A stretch of 64,000 nucleotides of DNA from Chitinophagaceae bacterium (GTDB taxonomy: Bacteria > Bacteroidota > Bacteroidia > Chitinophagales > Chitinophagaceae), in the NCBI GenBank assembly GCA_016719015.1, contig JADKAZ010000001.1, positions 434,001 to 498,000 on the forward strand, in the 5' to 3' direction. The position numbers and the translations under genes are program-made. Below, piece after piece: positions 55,173-64,000 of this stretch (position 1 is its first letter; each line of letters begins with the position of its first letter). The notes beneath the pieces were generated by a model. The model did not search any database. It was given only the letters and a program-made list of their open reading frames with translations, and had not been told where the DNA came from.

Positions 55173-57406
55173 TATATTGAACTCAATGCCGAGCCAGCTT
55201 CTTCTTTTGATAAATAGTTTTCCAATGCAGTATCATATTTTGCTTTCCACTCTCTAATCACTCCCCATTCCATACCATCAACTTCAACAGAACCACTTGT
55301 TACTACACCTAATTCTTCATAAGGATAATTACCCAGAGTTTTTTTCAACTTACTTAAATTCTCTGCCTTCACCGATATCACTACCCTGCTTTGTTTTTCT
55401 CCGAACCATTGTGCATCTTTTCTAATGTTGTAATCAGCAGCCAGCACATCAAACCCAAGATTGCGATGAAAGCCTGATTCCAGCAATGTTATAAATAAGC
55501 CGCCTTCACTAACATCATGTGCTGATTCAACAACCATATCTTTTATTAAATCAGCTATTTTTTGCTGCAATGCAAATTCTTCTTCAAGGTCAAAATGTGG
55601 AGCAGGAGAATATTCAACCCCACAAACTTTACTCAGGTATTGTGAAGAATTAATATCGTTAGTGGAATTACCGATTAACACTATAATATCCCCTTCTTCT
55701 TTAAAATCTAATGTCATTTTATTAGCCACATCTTCCAATAAACCAACCATTCCGATTGTTGGTGTTGGATACACAGGACCATCAGGATTTTGATTATAGA
55801 AACTTACATTACCACCTGTAACCGGAGTATCAAACTTGCGGCACGCATCTCCCATCCCTTTTATAGCCTGTACAAACTGGTAATACACTTCCGGGTCATA
55901 TGGATTACCGAAGTTCAAACAATTAGTAACCCCCAATGGCTGTGCACCACTGCAAACAATATTTCTCGCCGCCTCACTCACTGCAATCATTGTTCCTACA
56001 TATGGATCTGCAAAAACATAACGGCTATTACAATCTGTAGTAACAGCTAATGCCTTAGTTGTTCCTTTTACAATTACCAACGGTGCATCTGTAGGCGAAT
56101 TAGTGGAAATATTATTTGTACCCACCATACTATCATACTGGTTATACACCCACCGTTTGGATGCAACAGAAGGAAGCTGAACAATTTTTTCAGCAATGGC
56201 CCTTAAGTCTTCGGGAACAATGATAGACTCAGGATTAAATTTCTTTATTTCAGAAAAATACTTTGGTTCGCTATATTCTCTTTCATATTGCGGGGCCCCG
56301 CCACCCAATACTAATTCGTAAGCAGGTAACGACGCTTCCAGTTCGCCTTGCATATAAAAATTAAGGATTCCATCATCCGTTACTTCACCGATTACAGAGC
56401 AAGGCAAATCCCATTTAGTAAAAACTTTTATTACTTCTTCTTCCCTTCCCTTTGTTGCTACCAGTAACATTCTCTCCTGGCTTTCGCTTAGAAGCAGTTC
56501 CCAGGTTTTCATATTGCTTTGACGGGTTGGAACTTTATCAAGATCGATCCGCATTCCCACTTCGCCTTTGGCACTCATTTCTGCAGTAGAACAAATAATA
56601 CCTGCTGCACCCATATCCTGCATACCTACTACAGCACCTGTTTGTATTACTTCAAGGCAGGCTTCTAATAATTTTTTTTCCTGGAATGGATCGCCAACCT
56701 GAACTGCCGGTAAATCCTGTGCACTATCGGCTGTAATATCTGCTGAGGCAAATGATGCACCCCCAATTCCATCTTTACCCGTTGCACTTCCTACAAACAT
56801 TACTGGGTTTCCTTTTCCCAAAGCAGTTGCTGAAACAGTTTCCCCTGCTTTTACAATACCAACACTCATTGCATTTACTAAAGGATTGGTATGATAACAG
56901 TCATCAAAGTAAATTTCGCCACCTACGGTTGGTACACCAAAGCAATTTCCATAATGCCCAATACCATGCACTACACCCGATAACAAATGCTGGGTTTTAT
57001 CTTCTTCCAAATTTCCAAAACGCAATGAATTAAGTGCTGCAATCGGCCGGGCCCCCATTGTGAAAATATCCCTGTGAATACCACCTACTCCTGTGGCCGC
57101 TCCCTGGAATGGTTCAATTGCAGAGGGGTGATTATGTGATTCAATTTTAAAAACAACACCCAGCCCATCACCAATATCCATCAGTCCTGCATTTTCCTCA
57201 CCGGCTTTTACCAGCATTCTGCCCCCTTCTCTTGGCAATGTCTTTAACCATTTAATAGAATTCTTATAACTGCAATGCTCACTCCACATTCCTGAAAAAG
57301 CACAGAGTTCATTGAAGTTTGGAGTTCGTCCAAGTTTTTGTTTGATAAGTTCAAATTCTTCAGCTGTTAGCCGTAGCTGTTCTGCTGTTTTTGTTGTTAC
57401 TTCCAT
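55172..57406 (-). CDS. purL: Phosphoribosylformylglycinamidine synthase subunit PurL (small form)
   Basis: PurL makes FGAM in de novo purine synthesis. The 744-residue protein is the small form that lacks the glutaminase domain and so needs PurQ and PurS, which are not in this window. Motifs are FSGMWSEHCSYKNS, GVVFKIESHNHPSAIEPFQG, VGGIHRDIFTMGARPIA and the second-half repeat TGGNVSFYNQN with AHDVSEGGLFITLLES. It is the first gene of a unit with hldD. Confidence 0.97.
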   Translation of the reverse strand: MEVTTKTAEQLRLTAEEFELIKQKLGRTPNFNELCAFSGMWSEHCSYKNSIKWLKTLPREGGRMLVKAGEENAGLMDIGDGLGVVFKIESHNHPSAIEPFQGAATGVGGIHRDIFTMGARPIAALNSLRFGNLEEDKTQHLLSGVVHGIGHYGNCFGVPTVGGEIYFDDCYHTNPLVNAMSVGIVKAGETVSATALGKGNPVMFVGSATGKDGIGGASFASADITADSAQDLPAVQVGDPFQEKKLLEACLEVIQTGAVVGMQDMGAAGIICSTAEMSAKGEVGMRIDLDKVPTRQSNMKTWELLLSESQERMLLVATKGREEEVIKVFTKWDLPCSVIGEVTDDGILNFYMQGELEASLPAYELVLGGGAPQYEREYSEPKYFSEIKKFNPESIIVPEDLRAIAEKIVQLPSVASKRWVYNQYDSMVGTNNISTNSPTDAPLVIVKGTTKALAVTTDCNSRYVFADPYVGTMIAVSEAARNIVCSGAQPLGVTNCLNFGNPYDPEVYYQFVQAIKGMGDACRKFDTPVTGGNVSFYNQNPDGPVYPTPTIGMVGLLEDVANKMTLDFKEEGDIIVLIGNSTNDINSSQYLSKVCGVEYSPAPHFDLEEEFALQQKIADLIKDMVVESAHDVSEGGLFITLLESGFHRNLGFDVLAADYNIRKDAQWFGEKQSRVVISVKAENLSKLKKTLGNYPYEELGVVTSGSVEVDGMEWGVIREWKAKYDTALENYLSKEEAGSALSSI

Positions 57407-57426
57407 GTAAGGGATTTCTTGTGCCG

Positions 57427-57434
57427 CAAATTTA
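57427..57434 (-). promoter_or_regulatory. -7 box TAAATTTG for purL-hldD
   Basis: It matches TAnnTTTG on the minus strand, 20 nt before the purL start. Confidence 0.5.
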
Positions 57435-57527
57435 AAGGTTGTACCTCACCGGGTGAACATTACTTGTCAACTTTGTCCTGACAATCATGGTAATAATGGC
57501 TATTTTGTGGAATAAAACCATGCTGTT

Positions 57528-58832
57528 TTGGAGTACCTTCTTTTTGTAGCCTGGCTTGTAGTATTTGCATGGCTTGTTACCAGAGTAAAATTTTTTACCC
57601 GTACAGGTTTAAGCAAACCCCAGCTTGTCATCATCCTTTTATTAAAGGTGATGGCAGGAATTTTTTATGGCTGGATTGGCCTTTACTACGGCAGCCTTGC
57701 ACAAATGCAGGATACATGGGGCTACCATATCAATAGCATCCAGGAATATCACTTACTTTTTAATGACCCGGGTGAATATTTTACCAACCTTTTCCGTGAT
57801 CCATATAATGGCGGTGTATCGAAGTTTTTTGAAACTACAGACTCATATTGGAACGACCTAAAAGGAAATATGTTTATTAAGGTCCTTTCCGTTTTTAATA
57901 TTTTCAGTTTTGGGCATTATTATATCAATGTTATTTTCTATTCCTTCATAACGTTGATGGGACCTATTGCTATATACCGGGTAATGACGGATGTTTTTCC
58001 CGCCAAAAAAATGATTGTTCTGCTGGCAACATTCCTTGTTCCTTCTTTTTTATACTGGACAAGTGGAATTCATAAGGAGGGGCTCATCTTTACGGGTATC
58101 AGCTTAGTTATTTACTGTATTTATTTTGGGACTAAAGAAAAACGCTTTGGAATAAAGCGAATACTTTGTCTTATAATAGGCCTGCTGCTTGTTCTTGCCC
58201 TCCGGAATTTCATTATTATTATCCTTATTCCCGCTATTGTTGCATGGCTCATCGCAAATCAGCGGCCTAAATATGGCCTGGCTATATTCAGTTCATTATA
58301 TCTTCTTTTCGGCATTTTATTTTTTACAGCCAGGTATATACATCCCAAATTAGATTTTCCGCAAGCTGTTGTAAATAAGCAACAGGAATTTAAGAAACTG
58401 GAACCGGGCAACTCTACCATTCCAATGAAAGACCTTGAGCCTACAATAATGAGTTTTTTAAAAAATACTCCCCAGGCTATCACTTTATCTGCTATTAGAC
58501 CCTATCCAAGCGATGTAAGGCATATCCTTTCCCTCGCTGCAGCGATAGAAATCAACGTACTGATTTTTATGTTTCTCTTATTCATTTTCTGGAGAACGAA
58601 TACTTATAATAACGAGTCTAAAAACCTGATATATTTTTGTGTCTTCTTTTCAATCACCTTATTGCTTGCAATTGGTTTTAGTGTCAATAATCTTGGCGCC
58701 ATTGTTCGTTACAGAAGCGTAATTATTCCTCTATTGGTGATTCCGATGGCAGCATATATTAACTGGAACCAAATCTTAAGTTTTTTCGTTAATAATATTA
58801 GAAATAAAAATAATATTTCTAATTCTGCCTAG
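57528..58832 (+). CDS. Multi-pass membrane protein of unknown function
   Basis: The 434-residue hydrophobic protein has about ten membrane helices (for example LLFVAWLVVFAWLVTRV, ILCLIIGLLLVLALRNF, INVLIFMFLLFIFW) and a loop of about 60 residues near 275-335. Layout and the WTSGIHKEGLIF segment recall polysaccharide-polymerase or GT-C-type membrane proteins, but I cannot place it. The frame has a stop at 57513 and no ATG before the conserved hydrophobic start, so TTG at 57528 is the likely start. It lies between the divergent purL and glnN. Confidence 0.7.
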   Translation: MEYLLFVAWLVVFAWLVTRVKFFTRTGLSKPQLVIILLLKVMAGIFYGWIGLYYGSLAQMQDTWGYHINSIQEYHLLFNDPGEYFTNLFRDPYNGGVSKFFETTDSYWNDLKGNMFIKVLSVFNIFSFGHYYINVIFYSFITLMGPIAIYRVMTDVFPAKKMIVLLATFLVPSFLYWTSGIHKEGLIFTGISLVIYCIYFGTKEKRFGIKRILCLIIGLLLVLALRNFIIIILIPAIVAWLIANQRPKYGLAIFSSLYLLFGILFFTARYIHPKLDFPQAVVNKQQEFKKLEPGNSTIPMKDLEPTIMSFLKNTPQAITLSAIRPYPSDVRHILSLAAAIEINVLIFMFLLFIFWRTNTYNNESKNLIYFCVFFSITLLLAIGFSVNNLGAIVRYRSVIIPLLVIPMAAYINWNQILSFFVNNIRNKNNISNSA

Positions 58833-58965
58833 TTGACAATAAATTTTGACGATTTCAAATCTTATTATCACATTTTTTCCCCAAATAGTTGTAAAAAAAG
58901 TGTTTTATTGAAATATAATTGGCATAATACTTATAATGTGTTTGTTTTGCTGAAAATTATAACAC

Positions 58966-61155
58966 ATGTCACTTCGTTTTAATGCCATTAATCATCTTCT
59001 TACAAATGCCGATACTAAAATCGATGCATCCCTTAAAGTAACCGGAATCTTTGGCAGCAATGTTTTTACTCTTAAAGTAGCCAGGGAGGTTTTAAGTGAT
59101 GAAGCGTTTAAAAGTTTACAGTCCTCTATCAAGGCAGGGCAGAAAATTGACCGGACCGTAGCTAATCAGATTGCAATTGGTATCCGTGCCTGGGCCGAAG
59201 CCAAAGGTGTTACCCATTTCACACACTGGTTTCAACCTCTTACCGGCACCACTGCCGAAAAACATGATTCATTTTTTACTTTGAAAGGGGACGGAACTCC
59301 GATTGAGCAATTTGAAGGTGATGCATTAGTACAGCAGGAACCCGATGCCTCTTCATTCCCAAGTGGTGGATTAAGAGCCACTTTTGAAGCAAGAGGATAT
59401 ACCGCCTGGGATCCCTCTTCTCCGCCCTTTATTATGGAGATTGGACAGGGCAAAACATTGTGCATCCCCACCATATTTGTTTCATATACAGGTGAATCAT
59501 TAGATTATAAAGCACCCTTGCTGAAAGCACTTGATGCGTTGAATAAAGCTGCTGTTGACGTTTGTAATTACTTTGATAAAAATGTTACAAGAGTTACACC
59601 TACACTTGGATGGGAACAGGAATATTTTGTGGTTGATGAAGCATTATTCAATGCAAGGCCAGACCTGGTAATGACAGGAAGAACAGTCTTTGGTCATTCA
59701 TCAGCTAAAAATCAACAATTAGAAGATCATTACTTCGGTTCCATTCCTGAAAGAGTTTATGCATATATGCGGGATTTTGAAACTGAATCATATAAGCTCG
59801 GTATACCACTTCGTACAAGGCATAATGAAGTTGCACCTGCACAATTTGAGTGTGCACCCATTTTTGAAGAAGTAAGTGTGGCTGTTGACCATAATTCTTT
59901 GCTAATGGATGTTATGGAAAGAGTAGCACGGCGTCATAACCTGAGGGTTCTGTTACATGAAAAACCATTTGCGGGTATTAATGGAAGTGGCAAGCACAAT
60001 AACTGGAGCATGGCTACTGACACCGGTGTAAACCTGCTGGCACCCGGTAAAACGCCGAAGACCAACCTTATGTTTCTTACTTTCTTTGTTAACACTATCA
60101 AAGCAGTTCATGATTATGCAGATATATTAAGAGCTTCTATCGCTTCTGCTCCTAATGACCATAGGCTTGGTGCTAACGAAGCCCCACCAGCTATTATTTC
60201 TGTTTTCATTGGTCAATACCTGAGTAAAGTATTGAATGATGTAAAAGAAAGAGTATCTGACAAAATGGATGAGACGGATGAAAGCATGCTGAAAATTGAT
60301 ATTCATAAAAGCATACCTGAATTACTGATGGATAATACAGATCGTAACCGCACTTCTCCTTTTGCCTTTACCGGAAATAAATTTGAATTCCGTGCTGTGG
60401 GTTCCTCTGCTAACTGTGCCAACCCGATGACGGTATTAAATACCATCATGGCTGAAACGTTGAGACAATTCAAAAAAGAAGTAGATGAGCTTATCGCAAA
60501 AGGCGAGAAAAAAGAAATCGCCATTATGCATATTATCCGCCAGTATATTGTTTCCAGTGAAAAAGTATTATTCGAAGGCGATGGCTATAGTGATGCGTGG
60601 GCAAAAGAAGCTGAGAAAAGAGGCTTGCCAAATATAAAAACCACCCCGCTGGCATTGGATGCGATGATAACTGAAAAAGCAAAAAAACTGTTTGAAAGTA
60701 ATAATATATACAGTCATACCGAGCTGGAAGCACGGCATGAAATAGAACTGGAAAAATATATTAAGAAAGTACAGATAGAGAGCCGCATGATGGGAGAACT
60801 GGCTACCAGTCATGTATTACCAGCCGCAATCCGCTATCAGAATCTCCTTTCAAATAATATTAAGGGATTAAAAGAAGCTGGTTTAAAGGAAGCTGCCTAC
60901 ACCAATCAAAAGCAGATTTTGGAAAAGATATCAGAGCATATTAATAAAACAAGTGACCTCGTCGAAAAAATGATTGAAGCAAGAAAAGTGTGTAATATAA
61001 TGGACAATACAAGGGCCAAAGCTATTGCATATCAAAGCCAGGTAAAAGATGCGTTCTTTGATGAAATTCGCTACAATGTTGACAAACTGGAATTGTTGGT
61101 GGATGACAGGGAATGGGATCTACCAAAGTATAGGGAAATGCTTTTTCTTAGATAG
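58966..61155 (+). CDS. glnN: Glutamine synthetase type III
   Basis: GlnN makes glutamine from glutamate, ammonia and ATP. The 729-residue protein is the large GSIII form common in Bacteroidota. It has THFTHWFQPLTGTTAEKHD, TPTLGWEQEYFVVDE (metal-binding Glu), RHNEVAPAQFECAPIFEE, FAGINGSGKHNNWSMATD and NRTSPFAFTGNKFEFRAVGS (Arg and Glu of the active site). A C-terminal helical region covers about 570-729. The 133-nt upstream region is very A+T-rich and has no exact -7 box. A strong terminator follows. Confidence 0.97.
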   Translation: MSLRFNAINHLLTNADTKIDASLKVTGIFGSNVFTLKVAREVLSDEAFKSLQSSIKAGQKIDRTVANQIAIGIRAWAEAKGVTHFTHWFQPLTGTTAEKHDSFFTLKGDGTPIEQFEGDALVQQEPDASSFPSGGLRATFEARGYTAWDPSSPPFIMEIGQGKTLCIPTIFVSYTGESLDYKAPLLKALDALNKAAVDVCNYFDKNVTRVTPTLGWEQEYFVVDEALFNARPDLVMTGRTVFGHSSAKNQQLEDHYFGSIPERVYAYMRDFETESYKLGIPLRTRHNEVAPAQFECAPIFEEVSVAVDHNSLLMDVMERVARRHNLRVLLHEKPFAGINGSGKHNNWSMATDTGVNLLAPGKTPKTNLMFLTFFVNTIKAVHDYADILRASIASAPNDHRLGANEAPPAIISVFIGQYLSKVLNDVKERVSDKMDETDESMLKIDIHKSIPELLMDNTDRNRTSPFAFTGNKFEFRAVGSSANCANPMTVLNTIMAETLRQFKKEVDELIAKGEKKEIAIMHIIRQYIVSSEKVLFEGDGYSDAWAKEAEKRGLPNIKTTPLALDAMITEKAKKLFESNNIYSHTELEARHEIELEKYIKKVQIESRMMGELATSHVLPAAIRYQNLLSNNIKGLKEAGLKEAAYTNQKQILEKISEHINKTSDLVEKMIEARKVCNIMDNTRAKAIAYQSQVKDAFFDEIRYNVDKLELLVDDREWDLPKYREMLFLR

Positions 61156-61181
61156 TCACATTTAACCTTAATTATTTACAG

Positions 61182-61212
61182 ACCGTCTTGCCAACTACAA
61201 GACGGTTTTTTA
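61182..61212 (+). terminator. Terminator after glnN
   Basis: ACCGTCTTG/CAAGACGGT stem with a 7-nt loop and T6 right behind it. Confidence 0.9.
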
Positions 61213-61386
61213 TTAATAAACATTTTCCGGTATGTTTTGATAAATCTTTGTTTCTCCATGTAGGAACTTAAACTCCATCCATGTATTTAGGCCTCACTGC
61301 AGATATGTTAACCAAATATGCACATGCATAGGAGATAACTCATTGTATCATGAATGAGAGGGTAAGTTGTGTGAATTACAACAAAA

Positions 61387-61422
61387 AAAAATCCCTGTGT
61401 AATTAATTACACAGGGATTTTT
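61387..61422. terminator. 36-bp perfect palindrome, bidirectional terminator at the end of accC
   Basis: AAATCCCTGTGTAATT (61389-61404) is followed directly by its exact complement (61405-61420), with A/T extension on both sides. It lies 18 nt past the accC stop. Confidence 0.8.
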
Positions 61423-61439
61423 CATTATTGAAGGAACTC

Positions 61440-62777
61440 TTATTTCAACTTGAATCCTTCTAAAAACTTTGTATTAAAATCACCGCTGCGGAACCGTTCA
61501 TCCTGCATCAACTGTAAGTGAAATGGAATAGTAGTTTTTACGCCTTCAATCACATACTCACTTAATGCACGGTACATGGTGGCGATAGCTTCCTGCCTTG
61601 TTTGTGCTATTGTGATAAGTTTGGCTATCATCGAATCATAATAAGGAGGAATAACATAACCGGCATATACATGGCTATCAACACGGACACCATGTCCGCC
61701 CGGCTGGTTCAGTGATGTAATGCGACCTGGTGAAGGACGAAAATCGTTATACGGATCTTCGGCATTGATACGGCACTCAATAGCATGATTACGGGGTATA
61801 TAATCATCTCCACTGATCTTTTCTCCCATCGCAATTTTTATCTGCTCTTTTATCAAATCAAAATTGATCACTTCTTCGGTTACACAATGCTCTACCTGTA
61901 TCCGGGTATTCATTTCCATAAAGTAGAAATTGCGGTTCTTATCCACCAAAAACTCAACCGTACCTACACTTTCATAATTGATGGCACCGGCAGCTTTCTT
62001 GGCAGCTTCTCCCATTCGGAAACGAAGTTCGTCCGTCATAAAAGGTGAAGGTGATTCTTCTACTAATTTCTGATGACGACGCTGAATGGAACAATCTCTT
62101 TCACTAAGATGACAAACAGTGCCGTACTGGTCACCTGCTACCTGTATTTCAATATGCCTTGGCTCTTCTACAAATTTTTCCATGTAGATGCCATCATTTT
62201 TAAATGATGCGGCAGCTTCTGCTTTGGCAGTGTCGTATGCTTTCTCCATTTCACTTTCTTCCCATACAATCCGCATGCCTTTGCCACCACCACCGGCTGT
62301 TGCTTTTAATATTACAGGATAACCCATGTCTTTTGCGAGACCCTTTGCTTCATCCACACTTTGTAACAATCCTTCGCCACCCGGCACAACGGGTACACCA
62401 GCTTTTATCATGGTGTCTTTAGCTGTAATCTTATCACCCATTGAATTAATCATATCGGGTGTAGGACCAATAAACTTAATGCCATGGTCATTACATATCT
62501 GTGCAAATCTTGCATTCTCTGCCAAAAAACCATAACCAGGATGAATAGCATCTGCATTGGTGATTTCAGCGGCTGCCATAATGTGGGCTACGTTAAGGTA
62601 GGATTCGGCACTTGATGGCTTACCTATACAAACTGCTTCATCAGCAAATTTTACATGAAGACTATCCCTATCGGCAGTAGAATAAACAGCAACTGTTTTA
62701 ATGCCCATTTCTCTTGCAGTCCGGATTACCCTGAGGGCTATTTCTCCTCGATTAGCAATTAATATTTTTTTAAACAC
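61440..62777 (-). CDS. accC: Acetyl-CoA carboxylase, biotin carboxylase subunit
   Basis: AccC carboxylates biotin on AccB with ATP and bicarbonate, the first half-reaction of fatty acid synthesis. The 445-residue ATP-grasp enzyme starts [19 protein letters not shown]. It has the Gly-rich ATP loop [43 protein letters not shown], and [15 protein letters not shown] with the catalytic Glu and Arg. Length is normal. It follows accB by 84 nt; that gap holds tandem AATAATT units. Confidence 0.97.
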   Translation of the reverse strand: MFKKILIANRGEIALRVIRTAREMGIKTVAVYSTADRDSLHVKFADEAVCIGKPSSAESYLNVAHIMAAAEITNADAIHPGYGFLAENARFAQICNDHGIKFIGPTPDMINSMGDKITAKDTMIKAGVPVVPGGEGLLQSVDEAKGLAKDMGYPVILKATAGGGGKGMRIVWEESEMEKAYDTAKAEAAASFKNDGIYMEKFVEEPRHIEIQVAGDQYGTVCHLSERDCSIQRRHQKLVEESPSPFMTDELRFRMGEAAKKAAGAINYESVGTVEFLVDKNRNFYFMEMNTRIQVEHCVTEEVINFDLIKEQIKIAMGEKISGDDYIPRNHAIECRINAEDPYNDFRPSPGRITSLNQPGGHGVRVDSHVYAGYVIPPYYDSMIAKLITIAQTRQEAIATMYRALSEYVIEGVKTTIPFHLQLMQDERFRSGDFNTKFLEGFKLK

Positions 62778-62784
62778 AAGGAAA

Positions 62785-62811
62785 TAATTAATAATTAATA
62801 ATTAATAATCA
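62785..62811. repeat. Short tandem repeat in the accB-accC gap
   Basis: About four copies of the 7-mer AATAATT/ATTAATA type occur in a row between accB and accC. It is a simple A+T repeat with no evident function. Confidence 0.6.
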
Positions 62812-62861
62812 AAATGAACCTGCAGGGTTTTATTCCCTTTGGTTTCAATTTTAATATTTAC

Positions 62862-63353
62862 TTATGCAGGCTCAACCAGGAACAGCGGTTGATCATATTC
62901 CACCGGGGAAGCATCTTCTACCAGCACTTTTACGATCTTACCTTTTACTTCGCTTTCAATTTCATTAAAAAGCTTCATGGCTTCAATAATGCAAACCACA
63001 TGGCCGGGAACTACATCTGTACCTACATCAGCCAAATTAGGTTTATCGGGAGATGATTTCCGGTAGAACGTACCTATCATCGGACTTTTGATTGTTATTG
63101 TATTGGCAGGGGGAGCTTCAGCAGCTTTTGGTTTTTCTGCAACTGGTACACCAGACTGCTGATTAGTGGGGGCAGGCGGAGGGGCAGCGGTGTACACCGG
63201 AGCCTGCTGAACAGGGCTTGCAGAAACGACCTGCGTCACATGTTCTTCTTTTTGTTTGATGGTAACTTTAAAATCTTTTTGCTCAATCGTTAGTTCACCA
63301 ATATTCGATTTGTTGATCATCTTAATCAACTCCTGAATTTGTTTGAAGTCCAT
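62862..63353 (-). CDS. accB: Acetyl-CoA carboxylase biotin carboxyl carrier protein
   Basis: AccB carries biotin between the carboxylase and carboxyltransferase sites. From ATG 63353 the 163-residue protein has an N-terminal helix region (MDFKQIQELIKMINKSNIGE), a Pro/Ala-rich linker (about 55-90) and a biotinyl domain (about 90-163). The biotinylation motif is IEAMKLFNEI, and the domain closes with DASPVEYDQPLFLVEP. A TTG three codons upstream (63362) is less likely. It is followed by accC. Confidence 0.96.
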   Translation of the reverse strand: MDFKQIQELIKMINKSNIGELTIEQKDFKVTIKQKEEHVTQVVSASPVQQAPVYTAAPPPAPTNQQSGVPVAEKPKAAEAPPANTITIKSPMIGTFYRKSSPDKPNLADVGTDVVPGHVVCIIEAMKLFNEIESEVKGKIVKVLVEDASPVEYDQPLFLVEPA

Positions 63354-63487
63354 GTTTTTCAATTTTATAGACAGTTTTGGTTAAGAAGTAGTTCCAAAGT
63401 GCGGAACGGGGGCTAAGGTAATGAAATCAATTTCAGAAATTGAAGGATTTTTAATGATTTTGGCCAAAATAGAGCTCAAATCAATGA

Positions 63488-63523
63488 AAAATGGCCAAAA
63501 ACCGAATGATTTAAGGCCATTTT
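63488..63523 (-). terminator. Terminator after efp
   Basis: AAAATGGCC/GGCCATTTT stem, 18-nt loop, T-rich on the minus strand, 11 nt past the efp stop. Confidence 0.7.
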
Positions 63524-63534
63524 CCTAAATTTTT

Positions 63535-63999
63535 TTAGGCTTTTACCCGTTCCAGGTATTCGCCTGTTTTGGTATTAATGCGGATCAGCTCTCCTTCATT
63601 TACAAAAAGAGGAACGCCGAGTGTGGCACCGGTTTCTAATGTTGCCGGCTTTAAAGTACGGGTCGCAGTATCACCCCTCATGCCCGGTTCAGTATATGTA
63701 ACTTGTAAAACAATTTTGTCTGGCAATTCTGCACCAAGAACCTGGTCATTTTCTGTGTTAATTAAGATGCCCACCTCCTGACCCTCTTTCAGGTATTGGG
63801 GAGCATCAATGGTGGTTTCCTGTAATGCTATCTGTTCGAAGGTTTCATTGTCCATGAAGTTATAGCCAGTATCATCCTTATATAAAAATTGATAGTAACG
63901 TCTTTCCACCCGTACCGGGAAGATGGTATCACCGGAGTTCCATGTTTTTTCTATAGACCTGTTATTATCAACACCTTTTAGCTTCGCCCAAACTTTGGC
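63535..63999 (-). CDS. efp: Elongation factor P, N-terminus cut by window edge
   Basis: EF-P relieves ribosome stalling at polyproline. About 154 residues are in the window, reading AKVWAKLKGVDNN from 63999. It includes the end of the KOW-like domain I (the modified residue near position 34 lies outside or at the edge). Domain II contains RRYYQFLYKDDTGYNFMDN, and domain III (LQVTYTEPGMRGDTATRTLK) ends VPLFVNEGELIRINTKTGEY. A GTG at 63909 inside the gene is not the start, because the homology continues upstream to the edge. Confidence 0.95.
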   Translation of the reverse strand, partial: AKVWAKLKGVDNNRSIEKTWNSGDTIFPVRVERRYYQFLYKDDTGYNFMDNETFEQIALQETTIDAPQYLKEGQEVGILINTENDQVLGAELPDKIVLQVTYTEPGMRGDTATRTLKPATLETGATLGVPLFVNEGELIRINTKTGEYLERVKA

Positions 64000-64000
64000 A

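Noticed and set aside
58915..58940. Possible sigma-54 promoter (TGGCAT...TTAT) before glnN
   Set aside because: The -12 element lacks the essential GC (it reads TTAT), so only the -24 half fits; glutamine synthetase context alone is not enough.

Overview
The window is a chromosomal segment of a member of the Bacteroidota, most likely Chitinophagaceae. Supporting signs are the A+T-rich intergenic DNA, many promoter -7 boxes of the Bacteroidota type TAnnTTTG, family-specific proteins (DUF4954, head GIN/DUF2807, CHRD and FAS1 lipoproteins, long-form IspH, type III glutamine synthetase), and a TonB receptor under a TPP riboswitch. I see no phage, IS element, CRISPR array or obvious defence island. 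Almost everything is core or conserved-accessory gene content.

Layout. 1-3.7 kb: ruvX (cut by the window edge), a UbiA prenyltransferase, a SpoU-type RNA methylase and a MuiA-like protein. 3.8-13.1 kb: mutS, a CHRD lipoprotein, a SET-domain protein, mgtE, then glmS with a DUF4954 beta-helix protein. 13.2-17.1 kb (minus strand): der, era, initiator tRNA-Met and two tandem DUF2807 proteins. 17.2-25.2 kb: TPP riboswitch with its TonB receptor, rhodanese, PASTA protein, D-Ala-D-Ala ligase, ferredoxin, acyl-CoA reductase and a DegP/HtrA protease. 25.3-33.5 kb: secreted alpha-amylase, ispH, an alpha-glucan phosphorylase homologue, a lipoprotein, and a manganese module (mntR overlapping an Nramp-UspA fusion). 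33.6-38 kb: Crp/Fnr regulator, icd, rpsL-rpsG and ilvE. 38-44.2 kb: an unknown gene, rdgB, an ECF sigma factor with its putative anti-sigma partner, a thioesterase, aroE with a ComA-like phosphosulfolactate synthase, and a TPR protein. 44.4-58.8 kb: small exported proteins, yidC, pyrG, an exported amidohydrolase, a Cys/His-repeat lipoprotein, proC, a FAS1 lipoprotein, purL-hldD and a multi-pass membrane protein. 59-64 kb: type III glutamine synthetase, accC, accB and efp (cut by the window edge).

Regulation visible in the DNA. For six protein genes (ubiA, trmH, mutS, mgtE, ispH and the gene at 44439) the TAnnTTTG box ends only 4-6 nt before the start codon, and for the initiator tRNA it ends 3 nt before the mature 5' end. 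This predicts transcription starting at or within a few bases of the start codon, that is, leaderless mRNAs. Other visible controls are the TPP riboswitch, an 18-bp inverted repeat overlapping the mntR promoter, a 12-bp palindrome between the Crp/Fnr gene and icd, and many hairpin terminators.

No convincing new multi-gene system was found. The most unusual individual items are the leaderless-promoter class, a phosphorylase homologue with Thr where the PLP lysine is expected, the Nramp-UspA fusion, the two-copy Cys/His lipoprotein, the exact 32-residue repeats in the anti-sigma candidate, and ComA in a bacterium of this type.
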